The notes under the pieces were generated by a model. The model did no database searches, was not told the DNA's origin, and was given only the letters and a program-made list of their open reading frames with translations. Shown piece by piece: positions 1 through 6,638 of a stretch of 9,684 bases of DNA (the stretch's first letter is position 1; every line of letters begins with the position of its first letter). Location of the stretch: assembly GCA_035689185.1 (NCBI GenBank), contig DASSLY010000052.1:1-9684 (forward strand). The letters run 5' to 3'. The DNA is from DASSLY01 sp035689185 (lineage in GTDB: Bacteria > Actinomycetota > Actinomycetes > Actinomycetales > Dermatophilaceae). The translations under genes were made by a program, and so were the position numbers.

Positions 1-98
1 TGTTCTACAATCGGGTCCGGCTCCATTCCAGCCTCGGCTACAGAACCCCCGAAGAAGTCGCCACCGAGTACCGTCAAAACCCTGCACTTGCCGCATAG
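1..98 (+). CDS. IS3-family transposase (OrfB), C-terminal end only
   Basis: The frame beginning at position 3 is open from the window edge to a TAG at 96-98. It ends FYNRVRLHSSLGYRTPEEVA followed by 12 more residues. The N-R-x-R-x-H-S-x-L-G-Y-x-T-P-E-E signature is the hallmark C-terminus of the DDE integrase core (rve) in IS3-family OrfB transposases, close to the last catalytic glutamate region. The rest of the protein lies outside the window, so whether the element is intact cannot be judged. The IS right end should follow within tens of bases. A stretch ending in CA near position 130 is a possible terminal inverted repeat end, but the left end is not available to compare. Family assignment is confident; completeness is unknown. 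Confidence 0.85.
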   Translation, partial: FYNRVRLHSSLGYRTPEEVATEYRQNPALAA

Positions 99-138
99 AA
101 CAACTCGAAGTCGCTGTCCGTTGAGAGCCAACCAGCCC

Positions 139-340
139 ACACCCCACGCAGCGGAACGTCTTCGCCCAATCCGGCGAAAACGACGACCCCGCACCCCACG
201 CAGCGGAACGTCTTCGCCCAATCCGGCGAAAACGACGACCCCGCACCCCCCGCAACGGCACGTCTTCGCCCAATCCGGCGAAAACGACAACCCCGCACCC
301 CACGCAACGGCACGTCTTCACCCAATCCGGCGAAAACGAA
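139..340. repeat. 52-bp tandem repeat, about 3.9 copies, each with a hairpin
   Basis: Copies begin at 139, 191, 243 and 295 with an exact 52-bp period; the landmark CGTCTTC recurs at 157, 209, 261 and 313 (the last copy continues CGTCTTCACCC). Copies differ by a few substitutions. Each holds the inverted repeat TTCGCC-CAATCC-GGCGAA (161-178 in copy 1), extendable to about 10-bp arms with one mismatch; the fourth copy carries a G-to-A change in its left arm. The period is not a multiple of three, so the frame rotates between copies and coding is unlikely. It lies between the transposase stop (98) and the stop of the DUF3806 gene (389), and accounts for most of that roughly 290-bp gap. Confidence 0.92.
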
Positions 341-386
341 GCCGGTCGCCGCCGTCCGAGAACGGCGTCGGTCGTCGCGCCGGCGC

Positions 387-902
387 TCAGCGCATCGTGG
401 TGCGCAGGGCGACCAGGTGGCCGATGACGCCGGGGACCCAGCCGGAGGTGCGGTTCAGCCAGCGCACCGCGACCAGGTTCATCGGCACCACGGCGAAGTC
501 GTCGGAACGCGCCGCCACGCCCAGGTCGGTGCCGAACGCGTCGCTGACCAGCCCCCACTCCATGTCGGTGTGACGGACCAGGTGCTCACCGATGGCGACC
601 CCGAGCCGGTCGACGAGGACCTGGTGGTCGGGCCGCTTGGACTCCCGTTGCGCCAGCCAGTCCGCCAGCCAGCCGTCGTATGCCGCGGCGATCGAGGCCA
701 GGTCGTCCACGTCGATCCCAGCCGCGGCCGCATCCGCCAAGGTGTGCGCGATCCACTCCCGCTGGTCCTGCGGCAGTGCACGGACCTTCGGCAAGACCAG
801 CTCGTCGTCCCCGACGGGCACCTCCGCGATCGGCGGCCGGCGGCCCAGGGCGGGCGCTGGCTGGGTGTCGTCGTCGTCGTCCTTGCGGGAGAACCAGGCC
901 AT
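387..902 (-). CDS. DUF3806 domain protein, function unknown
   Basis: A 171-residue soluble protein without signal peptide or membrane segment. It opens MAWFSRKDDDDD, a short basic/aromatic start then an aspartate run, followed by a proline-rich linker to about residue 35. Residues about 40-80 are helical and acidic (REWIAHTLADAAAAGIDVDD). From about residue 95 the pattern LGVAIGEHLVRHTDMEW then VSDAFGTDLGVA matches what I know of DUF3806, a family of small uncharacterised bacterial proteins. The ATG at 902-900 follows a TACGCT hexamer (916-911) by 8 nt and has no clear Shine-Dalgarno, suggesting a leaderless start. It is divergent from the short ORF at 1045 and convergent with the IS remnant. 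No function can be assigned. Confidence 0.8.
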   Translation of the reverse strand: MAWFSRKDDDDDTQPAPALGRRPPIAEVPVGDDELVLPKVRALPQDQREWIAHTLADAAAAGIDVDDLASIAAAYDGWLADWLAQRESKRPDHQVLVDRLGVAIGEHLVRHTDMEWGLVSDAFGTDLGVAARSDDFAVVPMNLVAVRWLNRTSGWVPGVIGHLVALRTTMR

Positions 903-910
903 GACCGGTC

Positions 911-916
911 AGCGTA
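911..916 (-). promoter_or_regulatory. Candidate -10 (TACGCT) of the DUF3806 gene
   Basis: On the minus strand TACGCT fits the actinobacterial -10 form TANNNT and ends 8 nt before the ATG at 902. That geometry would give a leaderless mRNA. A weak -35-like GTGAGC lies 17 nt upstream. This is pattern-based only. Confidence 0.4.
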
Positions 917-1032
917 GGACCATTACCGTCGGCGCTCACCTGCGACCGGAGCGGGGAGCGATTGGTGGCCCTGCGGCATACGGACCAGGCTGGCAGCGTC
1001 CCGCACGCCACGGTTTCGTCGGTCGGCGTGAC

Positions 1033-1038
1033 TAGCAT
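1033..1038 (+). promoter_or_regulatory. Candidate -10 (TAGCAT) of the short ORF at 1045
   Basis: TAGCAT fits TANNNT and ends 6 nt before the GTG at 1045. The TAG of this hexamer is also the in-frame stop that prevents the ORF extending upstream. No good -35 is visible. The spacing supports a leaderless GTG start, but the hexamer alone is weak evidence. Confidence 0.35.
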
Positions 1039-1044
1039 GACGCG

Positions 1045-1332
1045 GTGGCCACGATGCCAGCCGCGCAGGTCACGGCGTTCCGCGTAGGAGCGCAGCAGCC
1101 GGACCGGGCCAGGGTGAGGTGGCCGACCTTGGGCCGTCCCGGCGCCGTCCTGCACCGCCGCGACATCGCCGGTGCCTGGCGGCCCCGGGCGTCCGGACGG
1201 AGGCTCACCGTCCGGCTCGACCCCTGGCAGGCGTCCGCTGCAGCGCTGACCGCGGCTGTCGCGGAGAAGGCCGAGCGACTGGCGGCGTTCCGCGGGATCA
1301 CCCTGGCCCGAGTTGCCGCATGCCACCGCTGA
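1045..1332 (+). CDS. Short ORF resembling the C-terminus of AlkZ-like winged-helix DNA glycosylases
   Basis: A 95-residue ORF from GTG 1045; an in-frame TAG at 1033 blocks extension. Residues about 27-82 (RPGAVLHRRDIAGAWRPR, then LTVRLDPW, then AEKAERLAAFRGI) resemble the final segment of the HTH_42/AlkZ (YcaQ) family: a 'vl.dGrv.GtWr' strand pair, an 'e.f' strand and a last helix ending in 'EaerLaaF'. Full members are roughly 350-400 residues, so the winged-helix and catalytic parts are missing. It overlaps the sulfurtransferase start by 13 bp, and that gene has no visible Shine-Dalgarno, so translational coupling is plausible and argues that this frame is translated. It is either a decayed gene stump or a free-standing small protein. 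The family call is by memory of the pattern and moderate at best. Confidence 0.5.
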   Translation: MATMPAAQVTAFRVGAQQPDRARVRWPTLGRPGAVLHRRDIAGAWRPRASGRRLTVRLDPWQASAAALTAAVAEKAERLAAFRGITLARVAACHR

Positions 1333-2138
1333 TCAGCGTCCAGCAGCTGGCTCACCGGCTTGACCGGGTAACCCTGCTGGACGTGCGCTGGCAGCTCGGC
1401 AGTGACACTGGCCGGTCGGAATACGCGGTCGGGCACCTTCCCCGGGCCGCGTTCGTCGACCTGGATCGGGAGCTCTCGGCGCCGGTGCGGGAGGATCGGC
1501 GAGGTGGCCGGCACCCGATGCCGGCCACCAGAGACTTTCAGGCGGCGATGCGCCGGGCCGGGGTCAGCGGGGCGCGCCCGGTCGTGTGCTACGACGCCGG
1601 CAACGGCCTCCCGGCGAGCCGCGCCTGGTGGCTGCTGCGGTACTTCGGCAAGGACGACGTGCAGGTCCTCGACGGGGGTCTGGCCTCCTGGGTCGCCACC
1701 GGCCGGCCGGTCGAGGCCGGCGTGCACCAGCCCGCCGAGGGTGATTTCACGGCCGACCCCGGCCACCGGCGGCTGTTGGACGCCGACGCCGCGGCGGCGC
1801 ACCCGCTGCTGCTTGATGCCCGGCCGGCGGCTCGCTTTCGCGGGGAGCAGGAGACCATCGACCCGGTCGCCGGCCACATCCCAGGCGCCCGCAGCGCCCC
1901 GGCGCTGGACAGTCTGCAGGCCGGAAGGTTCCTCCAACCGGCAGCATTAGCAGCCTACTTCGCTGCGATCGGGGTGCGTCCCGGCGCGGACGTCGCGGTC
2001 TACTGCGGCTCGGGCGTTCAGGCCGCGCACGCGGCGCTTGCCCTGCAGCACGCCGGGGTGACCGATGACGCCGCGGTGTACGTCGGGTCGTGGAGCGACT
2101 GGGTGAGCGACCCGACCCGCCCGGTCGAGACCGGCTGA
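1320..2138 (+). CDS. sseA: 3-mercaptopyruvate/thiosulfate sulfurtransferase (two rhodanese domains)
   Basis: The 272-residue protein has the usual length for a two-domain sulfurtransferase. Domain 1 (about 1-130, LLDVRWQLG, then EYAVGHLPRAAFVDLD) is the inactive rhodanese fold. Domain 2 (about 148-270) has LLDARPAARFRGE, DPVAGHIPGA and the persulfide cysteine C229 in the loop CGSGV. A CGSGV loop is typical of 3-mercaptopyruvate sulfurtransferases, whereas classical rhodaneses usually carry CRxGVT. The expected reaction is transfer of sulfur from 3-mercaptopyruvate to an acceptor such as thioredoxin or cyanide, in the cytoplasm. The frame is open further upstream, but ATG 1320 is where family similarity starts; it lies inside the preceding ORF, with no evident ribosome site. 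An 11-bp repeat array begins immediately after its TGA. Confidence 0.9.
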   Translation: MPPLISVQQLAHRLDRVTLLDVRWQLGSDTGRSEYAVGHLPRAAFVDLDRELSAPVREDRRGGRHPMPATRDFQAAMRRAGVSGARPVVCYDAGNGLPASRAWWLLRYFGKDDVQVLDGGLASWVATGRPVEAGVHQPAEGDFTADPGHRRLLDADAAAAHPLLLDARPAARFRGEQETIDPVAGHIPGARSAPALDSLQAGRFLQPAALAAYFAAIGVRPGADVAVYCGSGVQAAHAALALQHAGVTDDAAVYVGSWSDWVSDPTRPVETG

Positions 2139-2226
2139 CCCGGTCCAGCCCGGGTCCAGTCCCGGTCCAGCCCCGGTCCAGCCCCGGCCCAGCCCCGGCC
2201 CAGCCCCGGTCCAGCCCCGGTCCAGC
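2139..2226. repeat. 11-bp tandem repeat, 8 copies (CCCGGTCCAGC)
   Basis: Eight back-to-back 11-mers start at the first base after the sulfurtransferase stop: 2139, 2150, 2161, 2172, 2183, 2194, 2205 and 2216. The consensus is CCCGGTCCAGC; copies 5 and 6 carry CCCGGCCCAGC and copy 2 is the most divergent. On the minus strand the array reads as GGGG runs separated by 7 nt, a G-quadruplex-like spacing. It lies between convergent genes and is out of frame with both. Confidence 0.95.
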
Positions 2227-2227
2227 C

Positions 2228-2272
2228 GGACGGACCGGACGGACCGGACGGACCGGACGGACCGGACGGGCG
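2228..2272. repeat. 9-bp tandem repeat (GGACGGACC), 4 copies plus a partial
   Basis: Perfect 9-mers occupy 2228-2236, 2237-2245, 2246-2254 and 2255-2263, followed by a decaying fifth copy. It abuts the 11-bp array and stops about 12 bp short of the dusB stop codon. Read on the minus strand it would give Gly-Pro-Ser triplets, but no supported gene uses that frame. Confidence 0.93.
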
Positions 2273-2283
2273 GATCATGCCGG

Positions 2284-3450
2284 TCAGCCGCCGGAGACCG
2301 ACATTTCGGCCTCGCGCAGCGCCAGCGCCGAGGCGCCGGTCACCTCTGTGCTGTCCAGCCACCCCTCGGGCAATGACACCCGTCGCGGGGACCCGGCCCG
2401 TCCCCGCCGGCCCTCGGCGTCCTCCCCCGGCCACGGCGCCGAGCCGTCCAGTCCGGTCAACAGCCCGTCCAGCTCCGTCAGCGTCTCGACGAGGGCGAGC
2501 CGGTGGCGCACGTCCGACCCGACCGGGAAGCCTTTGAGATACCACGCCACGTGCTTGCGGATCTCGCGGCAGGCCTTCAGCTCATCGCCATAGAAGTCGC
2601 GCAGGTATGCCGCGTGCCGGCGCAGCGTATCCGCTACCACTTCCAGGGTGGGCCGGACCCGCTCCGGCCGACCGGCGAACGCAGCCGCCAGGTCAGCGAA
2701 CAGCCACGGCCGGCCGAGGCAGCCGCGCCCGACCACCACTCCGTCGCACCCGGTCGCGGCCACCATGGCCAACGCGTCCTCCGCGGCCCAGATGTCCCCG
2801 TTGCCGAGCACCGGCACCGAGGTGACGACCCGCTTGAGCGCCGCGATGGCCGCCCAGTCGGCCTGGCCGGAGTAGTAGTCGGCCGCGGTCCGCGCGTGCA
2901 GCGCCACTGCGGCCGCGCCCTCCCCCTCGGCGACCCGGCCCGCCTCCAGGAACGTGAGGTGGTCGGCGTCGATGCCCTTGCGCATCTTCACTGTGACGGG
3001 CACGGCATACGGGCCGGCTTCGCGGACCGCGGCGGCGACGATCGCGCGGAACAGGCCGGCCTTCCACGGCAGGGCGGCCCCGCCACCCTTGCGGGTGACC
3101 TTGGCGACCGGGCAGCCGAAGTTGAGGTCGATGTGGTCGACCCGGTCCTCCTCGACGAGCATCCGCACCGCGGCCGCGATGGTGACCGGGTCGACGCCGT
3201 ACAGCTGGACAGACCTGGGCCACTCGTCGGGGTCGTGCTCGATCAGCCGCATCGACTCCGGCGTCCGCTCCACCAGGGCGCGGGAGGTGACCATCTCGCT
3301 GACATACAGCGCGCCGCCCCCGGCCTGGCGGCACAGCCGACGGAAGGCGCGGTTGGTGATGCCAGCCATCGGCGCCAGCACCACCGGCGACCCGAGCTGG
3401 TGCGGGCCGATCCGCAGCGGTGCCAGCAGCCGTTCGGCGAGGGCGGTCAA
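2284..3450 (-). CDS. dusB: tRNA-dihydrouridine synthase B
   Basis: A 388-residue FMN enzyme that reduces uridine to dihydrouridine in the tRNA D-loop using NADPH. The TIM-barrel family signature is complete: LAPMAGITNRAFR (25-37), DLNFGCPVAKVTRKGGGAAL with the catalytic acid C113, FMN-contacting K155 in VKMRKG, H185 in ALHARTA, GNGDI (216-220) and the phosphate-binding GRGCLGRPW (241-249). The helical tRNA-binding domain follows (about 260-340). A charged, proline-rich C-terminal tail of about 50 residues is what I would expect of actinobacterial DusB. The start is TTG at 3450, supported by a Shine-Dalgarno (GAGGA, 3459-3455) that overlaps the glyS stop codon 7 bp upstream. The gene is therefore the second member of a glyS-dusB operon, likely read by termination-reinitiation. 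Confidence 0.95.
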   Translation of the reverse strand: MTALAERLLAPLRIGPHQLGSPVVLAPMAGITNRAFRRLCRQAGGGALYVSEMVTSRALVERTPESMRLIEHDPDEWPRSVQLYGVDPVTIAAAVRMLVEEDRVDHIDLNFGCPVAKVTRKGGGAALPWKAGLFRAIVAAAVREAGPYAVPVTVKMRKGIDADHLTFLEAGRVAEGEGAAAVALHARTAADYYSGQADWAAIAALKRVVTSVPVLGNGDIWAAEDALAMVAATGCDGVVVGRGCLGRPWLFADLAAAFAGRPERVRPTLEVVADTLRRHAAYLRDFYGDELKACREIRKHVAWYLKGFPVGSDVRHRLALVETLTELDGLLTGLDGSAPWPGEDAEGRRGRAGSPRRVSLPEGWLDSTEVTGASALALREAEMSVSGG

Positions 3451-3454
3451 GCGA

Positions 3455-3457
3455 TCC

Positions 3458-3459
<2 letters not shown>
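3455..3459 (-). promoter_or_regulatory. Ribosome binding site that fixes the TTG start of dusB
   Basis: On the minus strand the sequence runs TGAGGATCGCTTG. GAGGA shares bases with the glyS stop TGA and lies 4-5 nt before the TTG. This supports the rare TTG start and coupling of dusB translation to glyS termination. Confidence 0.7.
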
Positions 3460-4843
<1,384 letters not shown>

Positions 4844-4849
4844 GACCCA

Positions 4850-4855
4850 AGGCTA
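4850..4855 (-). promoter_or_regulatory. Candidate -10 (TAGCCT) of glyS-dusB
   Basis: On the minus strand TAGCCT ends 6 nt before the glyS ATG, the spacing expected for a leaderless transcript. The identical hexamer precedes the GTG at 6639. No convincing -35 is visible. The leader is too short to hold a T-box. Confidence 0.45.
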
Positions 4856-4892
4856 ACGGGGCGCCAGAGCTGCCTCCGACCGTCTCTGGTCG

Positions 4893-5022
4893 ACACGTCA
4901 CCTCACGGCTGACACCTGGCCAAGCCGGTGACACCTCGCTGTCGCCAGTGACACCGTATGCGGTGTGGTCGGCTACACGGGGGGTGTCGTCGGCCACGGG
5001 GGTGTCGTCGGCCACGGGGATG
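4893..5022. repeat. Phased ACACC/GGTGT array 1, centred on a near-perfect palindrome
   Basis: The centre is ACACCGTATGCGGTGT at 4951-4966, palindromic except for one position. To its left ACACC or ACACG recurs at 4893, 4912 and 4931; to its right the reverse complement GGTGT recurs at 4983 and 5001, with a degenerate GGATG at 5018. Steps are 18-21 bp. Right-hand units share GGTGTCGTCGGCCACGG. The left edge reaches into the region just upstream of the glyS -10, and the right edge lies about 75 bp beyond the stop of the AbiEi/DUF559 gene. Array 2 (6191-6455) has the same architecture and shares a 33-bp core at 30/33 identity. Confidence 0.85.
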
Positions 5023-5039
5023 CCGGCCGCCTCGTCCCG

Positions 5040-5098
5040 GCATCCCGGCAGTACCGGCATGCCGGCATACCGCATCCCGGCAGTACTGCATTCCGGCA
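5040..5098. repeat. CCGGCAT-rich palindromic repeats after the AbiEi/DUF559 gene
   Basis: A 15-bp direct repeat GCATCCCGGCAGTAC occurs at 5040-5054 and 5072-5086. Between and around it are CCGGCAT/ATGCCGG motifs, a perfect 12-bp palindrome CCGGCATGCCGG (5054-5065) and a 10-bp palindrome GCAGTACTGC (5080-5089). The block directly follows the stop of the minus-strand gene and could fold into alternative hairpins, so a terminator role is possible. No U-tract is visible. Confidence 0.7.
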
Positions 5099-6037
5099 TC
5101 AGGCGGGAACGCCCGTTGGCCGTCGGCTGGCACGCGCCATCGCGGCGAGCACCAGCCGACGCACCCGCAGGGGGTCGTCCAAGTCTCGCCAGGTGATACG
5201 CACGACCTCGAAGCCGAGAGAGCGCAGCCAGTCCTCGCGACGCTTCTCGGCGACCAGGGCAGCTCGACCGTTGGCGCCGTCGTACTTCAGCGCGCCGTCG
5301 AACTCGACGATCACCGAGTACTGCCGGAATAGGAAGTCGACCCGCGCGGTGGTCTGCCCATCGGAGATGATGGCCTGCACCACCGGCACCGGCAGCCCGG
5401 CCAGCACGAAGGTCACCCGGCAACGGCTCTCCCCGGCCGACTCGCTCCGGCCGTCGGCCAGCTGCGCCATGGCGGCCGCCACCGGGCGTCCGGGGCCGAC
5501 TCGCACAGCGCCGAGCGCGGACGTCAGCTCGTCGGAGGTCACCAGGCCTCGGTGCAGGGCGGCGTCCGCGCTCGCCACAGCGCCGGGGAGGCCGAGGCCG
5601 CCAGCCGCCTGCACCAGCGCGACCCCCGGCTGGGAGCACCAGGCATCCCGATGACGGCGCAGCTGCTCGGGTGGCATCGGAACGTGGGCAACCAGTCCGG
5701 ACCTGGACCGCGCCGGCCCTGGGGTGCGCCTGGACAGATGCGCGACCGCCCCCAGGTCGGGCAACGGCAGCCCGTACAGGGCCAACGCAGAAGCGTGGCT
5801 CACCGCCCAGCGCTCACCGAAAGTCCGGTAGACGGCCAGCGCTCGAAGCGCCAAGCGCTCCTCGACGCCGGCAGCCGCCCACAGGGTGCTGTCGACGTAG
5901 CACCCGGTCCGCAGCCGGGTCAACCGTCCCCGCTTGCACAGCAACTGCAGCCCGTGCCCGTCCACGCCACACTCCGCGGCGTCGCGGGTGGTAAGCACAC
6001 CGTGCTGCACGCCCATCCGAATCCTGAGTCGGTCCAT
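5099..6037 (-). CDS. AbiEi-type winged-helix protein with C-terminal DUF559 (Vsr-like) endonuclease domain
   Basis: From ATG 6037 the protein has 312 residues. Residues about 8-50 (GVLTTRDAAECGVDGHGLQLLCKRG, then RTGCYVD) form the AbiEi-like N-terminal winged helix, and the central part (HASALALYGLPLP onward) the linked AbiEi-type region. The C-terminal 110 residues match DUF559, a PD-(D/E)xK fold related to Vsr: E203 in GESRCR, D234 in ARVDFLF, E245-x-D247 in VEFDG with K251, then EKRREDWLRSLGFEVVRITW. All candidate catalytic residues are present. The frame stays open to 6139 (a GTG sits just after the DnaA-box match), but similarity starts at 6037. Such proteins are common and often multicopy in Actinobacteria; their function is not established. 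No AbiEii toxin gene is adjacent. Repeat arrays of one family flank the gene on both sides. Confidence 0.85.
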   Translation of the reverse strand: MDRLRIRMGVQHGVLTTRDAAECGVDGHGLQLLCKRGRLTRLRTGCYVDSTLWAAAGVEERLALRALAVYRTFGERWAVSHASALALYGLPLPDLGAVAHLSRRTPGPARSRSGLVAHVPMPPEQLRRHRDAWCSQPGVALVQAAGGLGLPGAVASADAALHRGLVTSDELTSALGAVRVGPGRPVAAAMAQLADGRSESAGESRCRVTFVLAGLPVPVVQAIISDGQTTARVDFLFRQYSVIVEFDGALKYDGANGRAALVAEKRREDWLRSLGFEVVRITWRDLDDPLRVRRLVLAAMARASRRPTGVPA

Positions 6038-6079
6038 GCGCCGATGGTGGACCGGTTGCCCGCGTGCCCGCGCGCCCGG

Positions 6080-6107
6080 CGCCTTCACCTGTGGATAACC
6101 GAAGGCG
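6080..6107. other. DnaA-box match inside a 7-bp inverted repeat
   Basis: TTATCCACA, the classical DnaA box, reads on the minus strand at 6098-6090. It sits in the 14-nt loop between perfect 7-bp arms CGCCTTC (6080-6086) and GAAGGCG (6101-6107), 50-60 bp upstream of the chosen start of the AbiEi/DUF559 gene. It is a single box, so this is not an origin; a regulatory DnaA site or chance are the alternatives. Confidence 0.5.
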
Positions 6108-6146
6108 ACACGCCGCCGACGACCCAAGGCCCCGGTCACGGCCGCC

Positions 6147-6200
6147 CGCAGCTGAGTGGGTCACCGGCCAAACCAGCCGCAGCTGAGTGGACACCGGCCA
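6147..6200 (+). repeat. Direct repeat of about 24 bp, two copies
   Basis: CGCAGCTGAGTGG followed by (GT)CACCGGCCA occurs at 6147-6170 and 6178-6200, starting 31 bp apart with small differences at the middle. The second copy merges into the first ACACC unit of array 2. Both lie in the 600-bp gap between the AbiEi/DUF559 gene and the gene at 6639. Confidence 0.8.
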
Positions 6201-6455
6201 TTCACGCAGGACACCCGGTGCGCGGACCACGCCCGGGGCAGCGACGACACCCCGCTGCCGTAATCACACCCCCCTACGGCAACCACACCCTCCGGTGCAG
6301 CGACGACATCCCGCTTCCGCGACGACACCCCGCTGCGGCGGCGACTACACCTCCCTGGGGCAACCACACCCGAGTGGGACCAGTGACACCGCATGCGGTG
6401 TGGTCGGGCACACCCCGGTGTGGCTCACCCAGGCAGGTGTGGGTGAGGGAGGTGA
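6191..6455. repeat. Phased ACACC/GGTGT array 2, centred on a perfect 16-bp palindrome
   Basis: The centre ACACCGCATGCGGTGT (6386-6401) is fully palindromic. To its left ACACC recurs at 6191, 6211, 6247, 6266, 6285, 6306 (ACATC), 6325, 6347 and 6366, mostly 19-22 bp apart. To its right ACACC recurs at 6410 and GGTGT at 6417 and 6436, with GGTGA at 6451; a second interrupted palindrome, CACACC-CC-GGTGTG, lies at 6409-6422. Left units include CGACGACACC (6242, 6320), the exact reverse complement of the right-hand units of array 1. Together with the 26-bp array it fills most of the gap between 6037 and 6639, in which I see no gene. Confidence 0.85.
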
Positions 6456-6466
6456 TGGCCGACGGC

Positions 6467-6570
6467 GGAGCAGGGCGACAGCCGAAGGCGGCGGAGCAGG
6501 GCGACAGACGAAAGCGGCGGAGCAGGGCGACAGACGAAAGCGGCGGACCGGGGCCATGGCCGAGAGCGAC
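6467..6570 (+). repeat. 26-bp tandem repeat, 3 good copies plus a degenerate one
   Basis: Copies begin at 6467, 6493 and 6519 with period 26; copies 2 and 3 are identical and copy 1 differs at two positions. The landmark is GGAGCAGGGCGACAG. A fourth, strongly degenerate copy begins at 6545. The period is not a multiple of three and no gene is supported here. The array ends about 55 bp before the -10 of the gene at 6639. Confidence 0.92.
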
Positions 6571-6625
6571 GGACAGAGTGATGCCACGGTCACGGACGAC
6601 CGGAGGACCGCTCGACGACCTCGGC

Positions 6626-6631
6626 TAGCCT
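6626..6631 (+). promoter_or_regulatory. Candidate -10 (TAGCCT) of the small membrane protein gene
   Basis: TAGCCT ends 7 nt before the GTG at 6639, fitting TANNNT and a leaderless start. It is the same hexamer as at glyS. No good -35 is seen. Confidence 0.45.
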
Positions 6632-6638
6632 GCTTCGG

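Noticed and set aside
139..340. CRISPR array
   Set aside because: The 52-bp units are contiguous with no unique spacers; variation is by point changes along the whole unit.
1119..1319. Upstream N-terminal extension of the sulfurtransferase
   Set aside because: The frame is open but Arg/Pro-rich and unlike rhodanese sequence; family similarity starts at ATG 1320.
1032..1937. 301-residue minus-strand frame opposite the sulfurtransferase
   Set aside because: Antisense to a gene with an intact catalytic CGSGV loop and full domain layout; no motif of its own.
2121..2134. Terminator hairpin CCGGTCGAGACCGG at the end of sseA
   Set aside because: It lies inside the last codons, has only a 5-bp stem with a 4-nt loop, and has no U-tract; not distinguishable from chance in GC-rich DNA.
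2228..2272. Collagen-like Gly-Pro-Ser protein on the minus strand
   Set aside because: The triplets arise from the 9-bp repeat read in a frame that continues as a shadow of dusB; no start or ribosome site supports it.
4844..4892. T-box or other riboswitch before glyS
   Set aside because: The -10 candidate lies 6 nt from the ATG, leaving no leader; no T-box sequence or specifier hairpin is visible.
6080..6107. Chromosomal origin of replication
   Set aside because: Only one DnaA box, no AT-rich unwinding region, and no dnaA, dnaN or recF nearby.
6191..6455. CRISPR array or plasmid-type origin iterons
   Set aside because: Only the 5-10 bp ACACC core is conserved, spacers are not of fixed length, and orientation flips at the palindrome. 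No replication protein gene is near.
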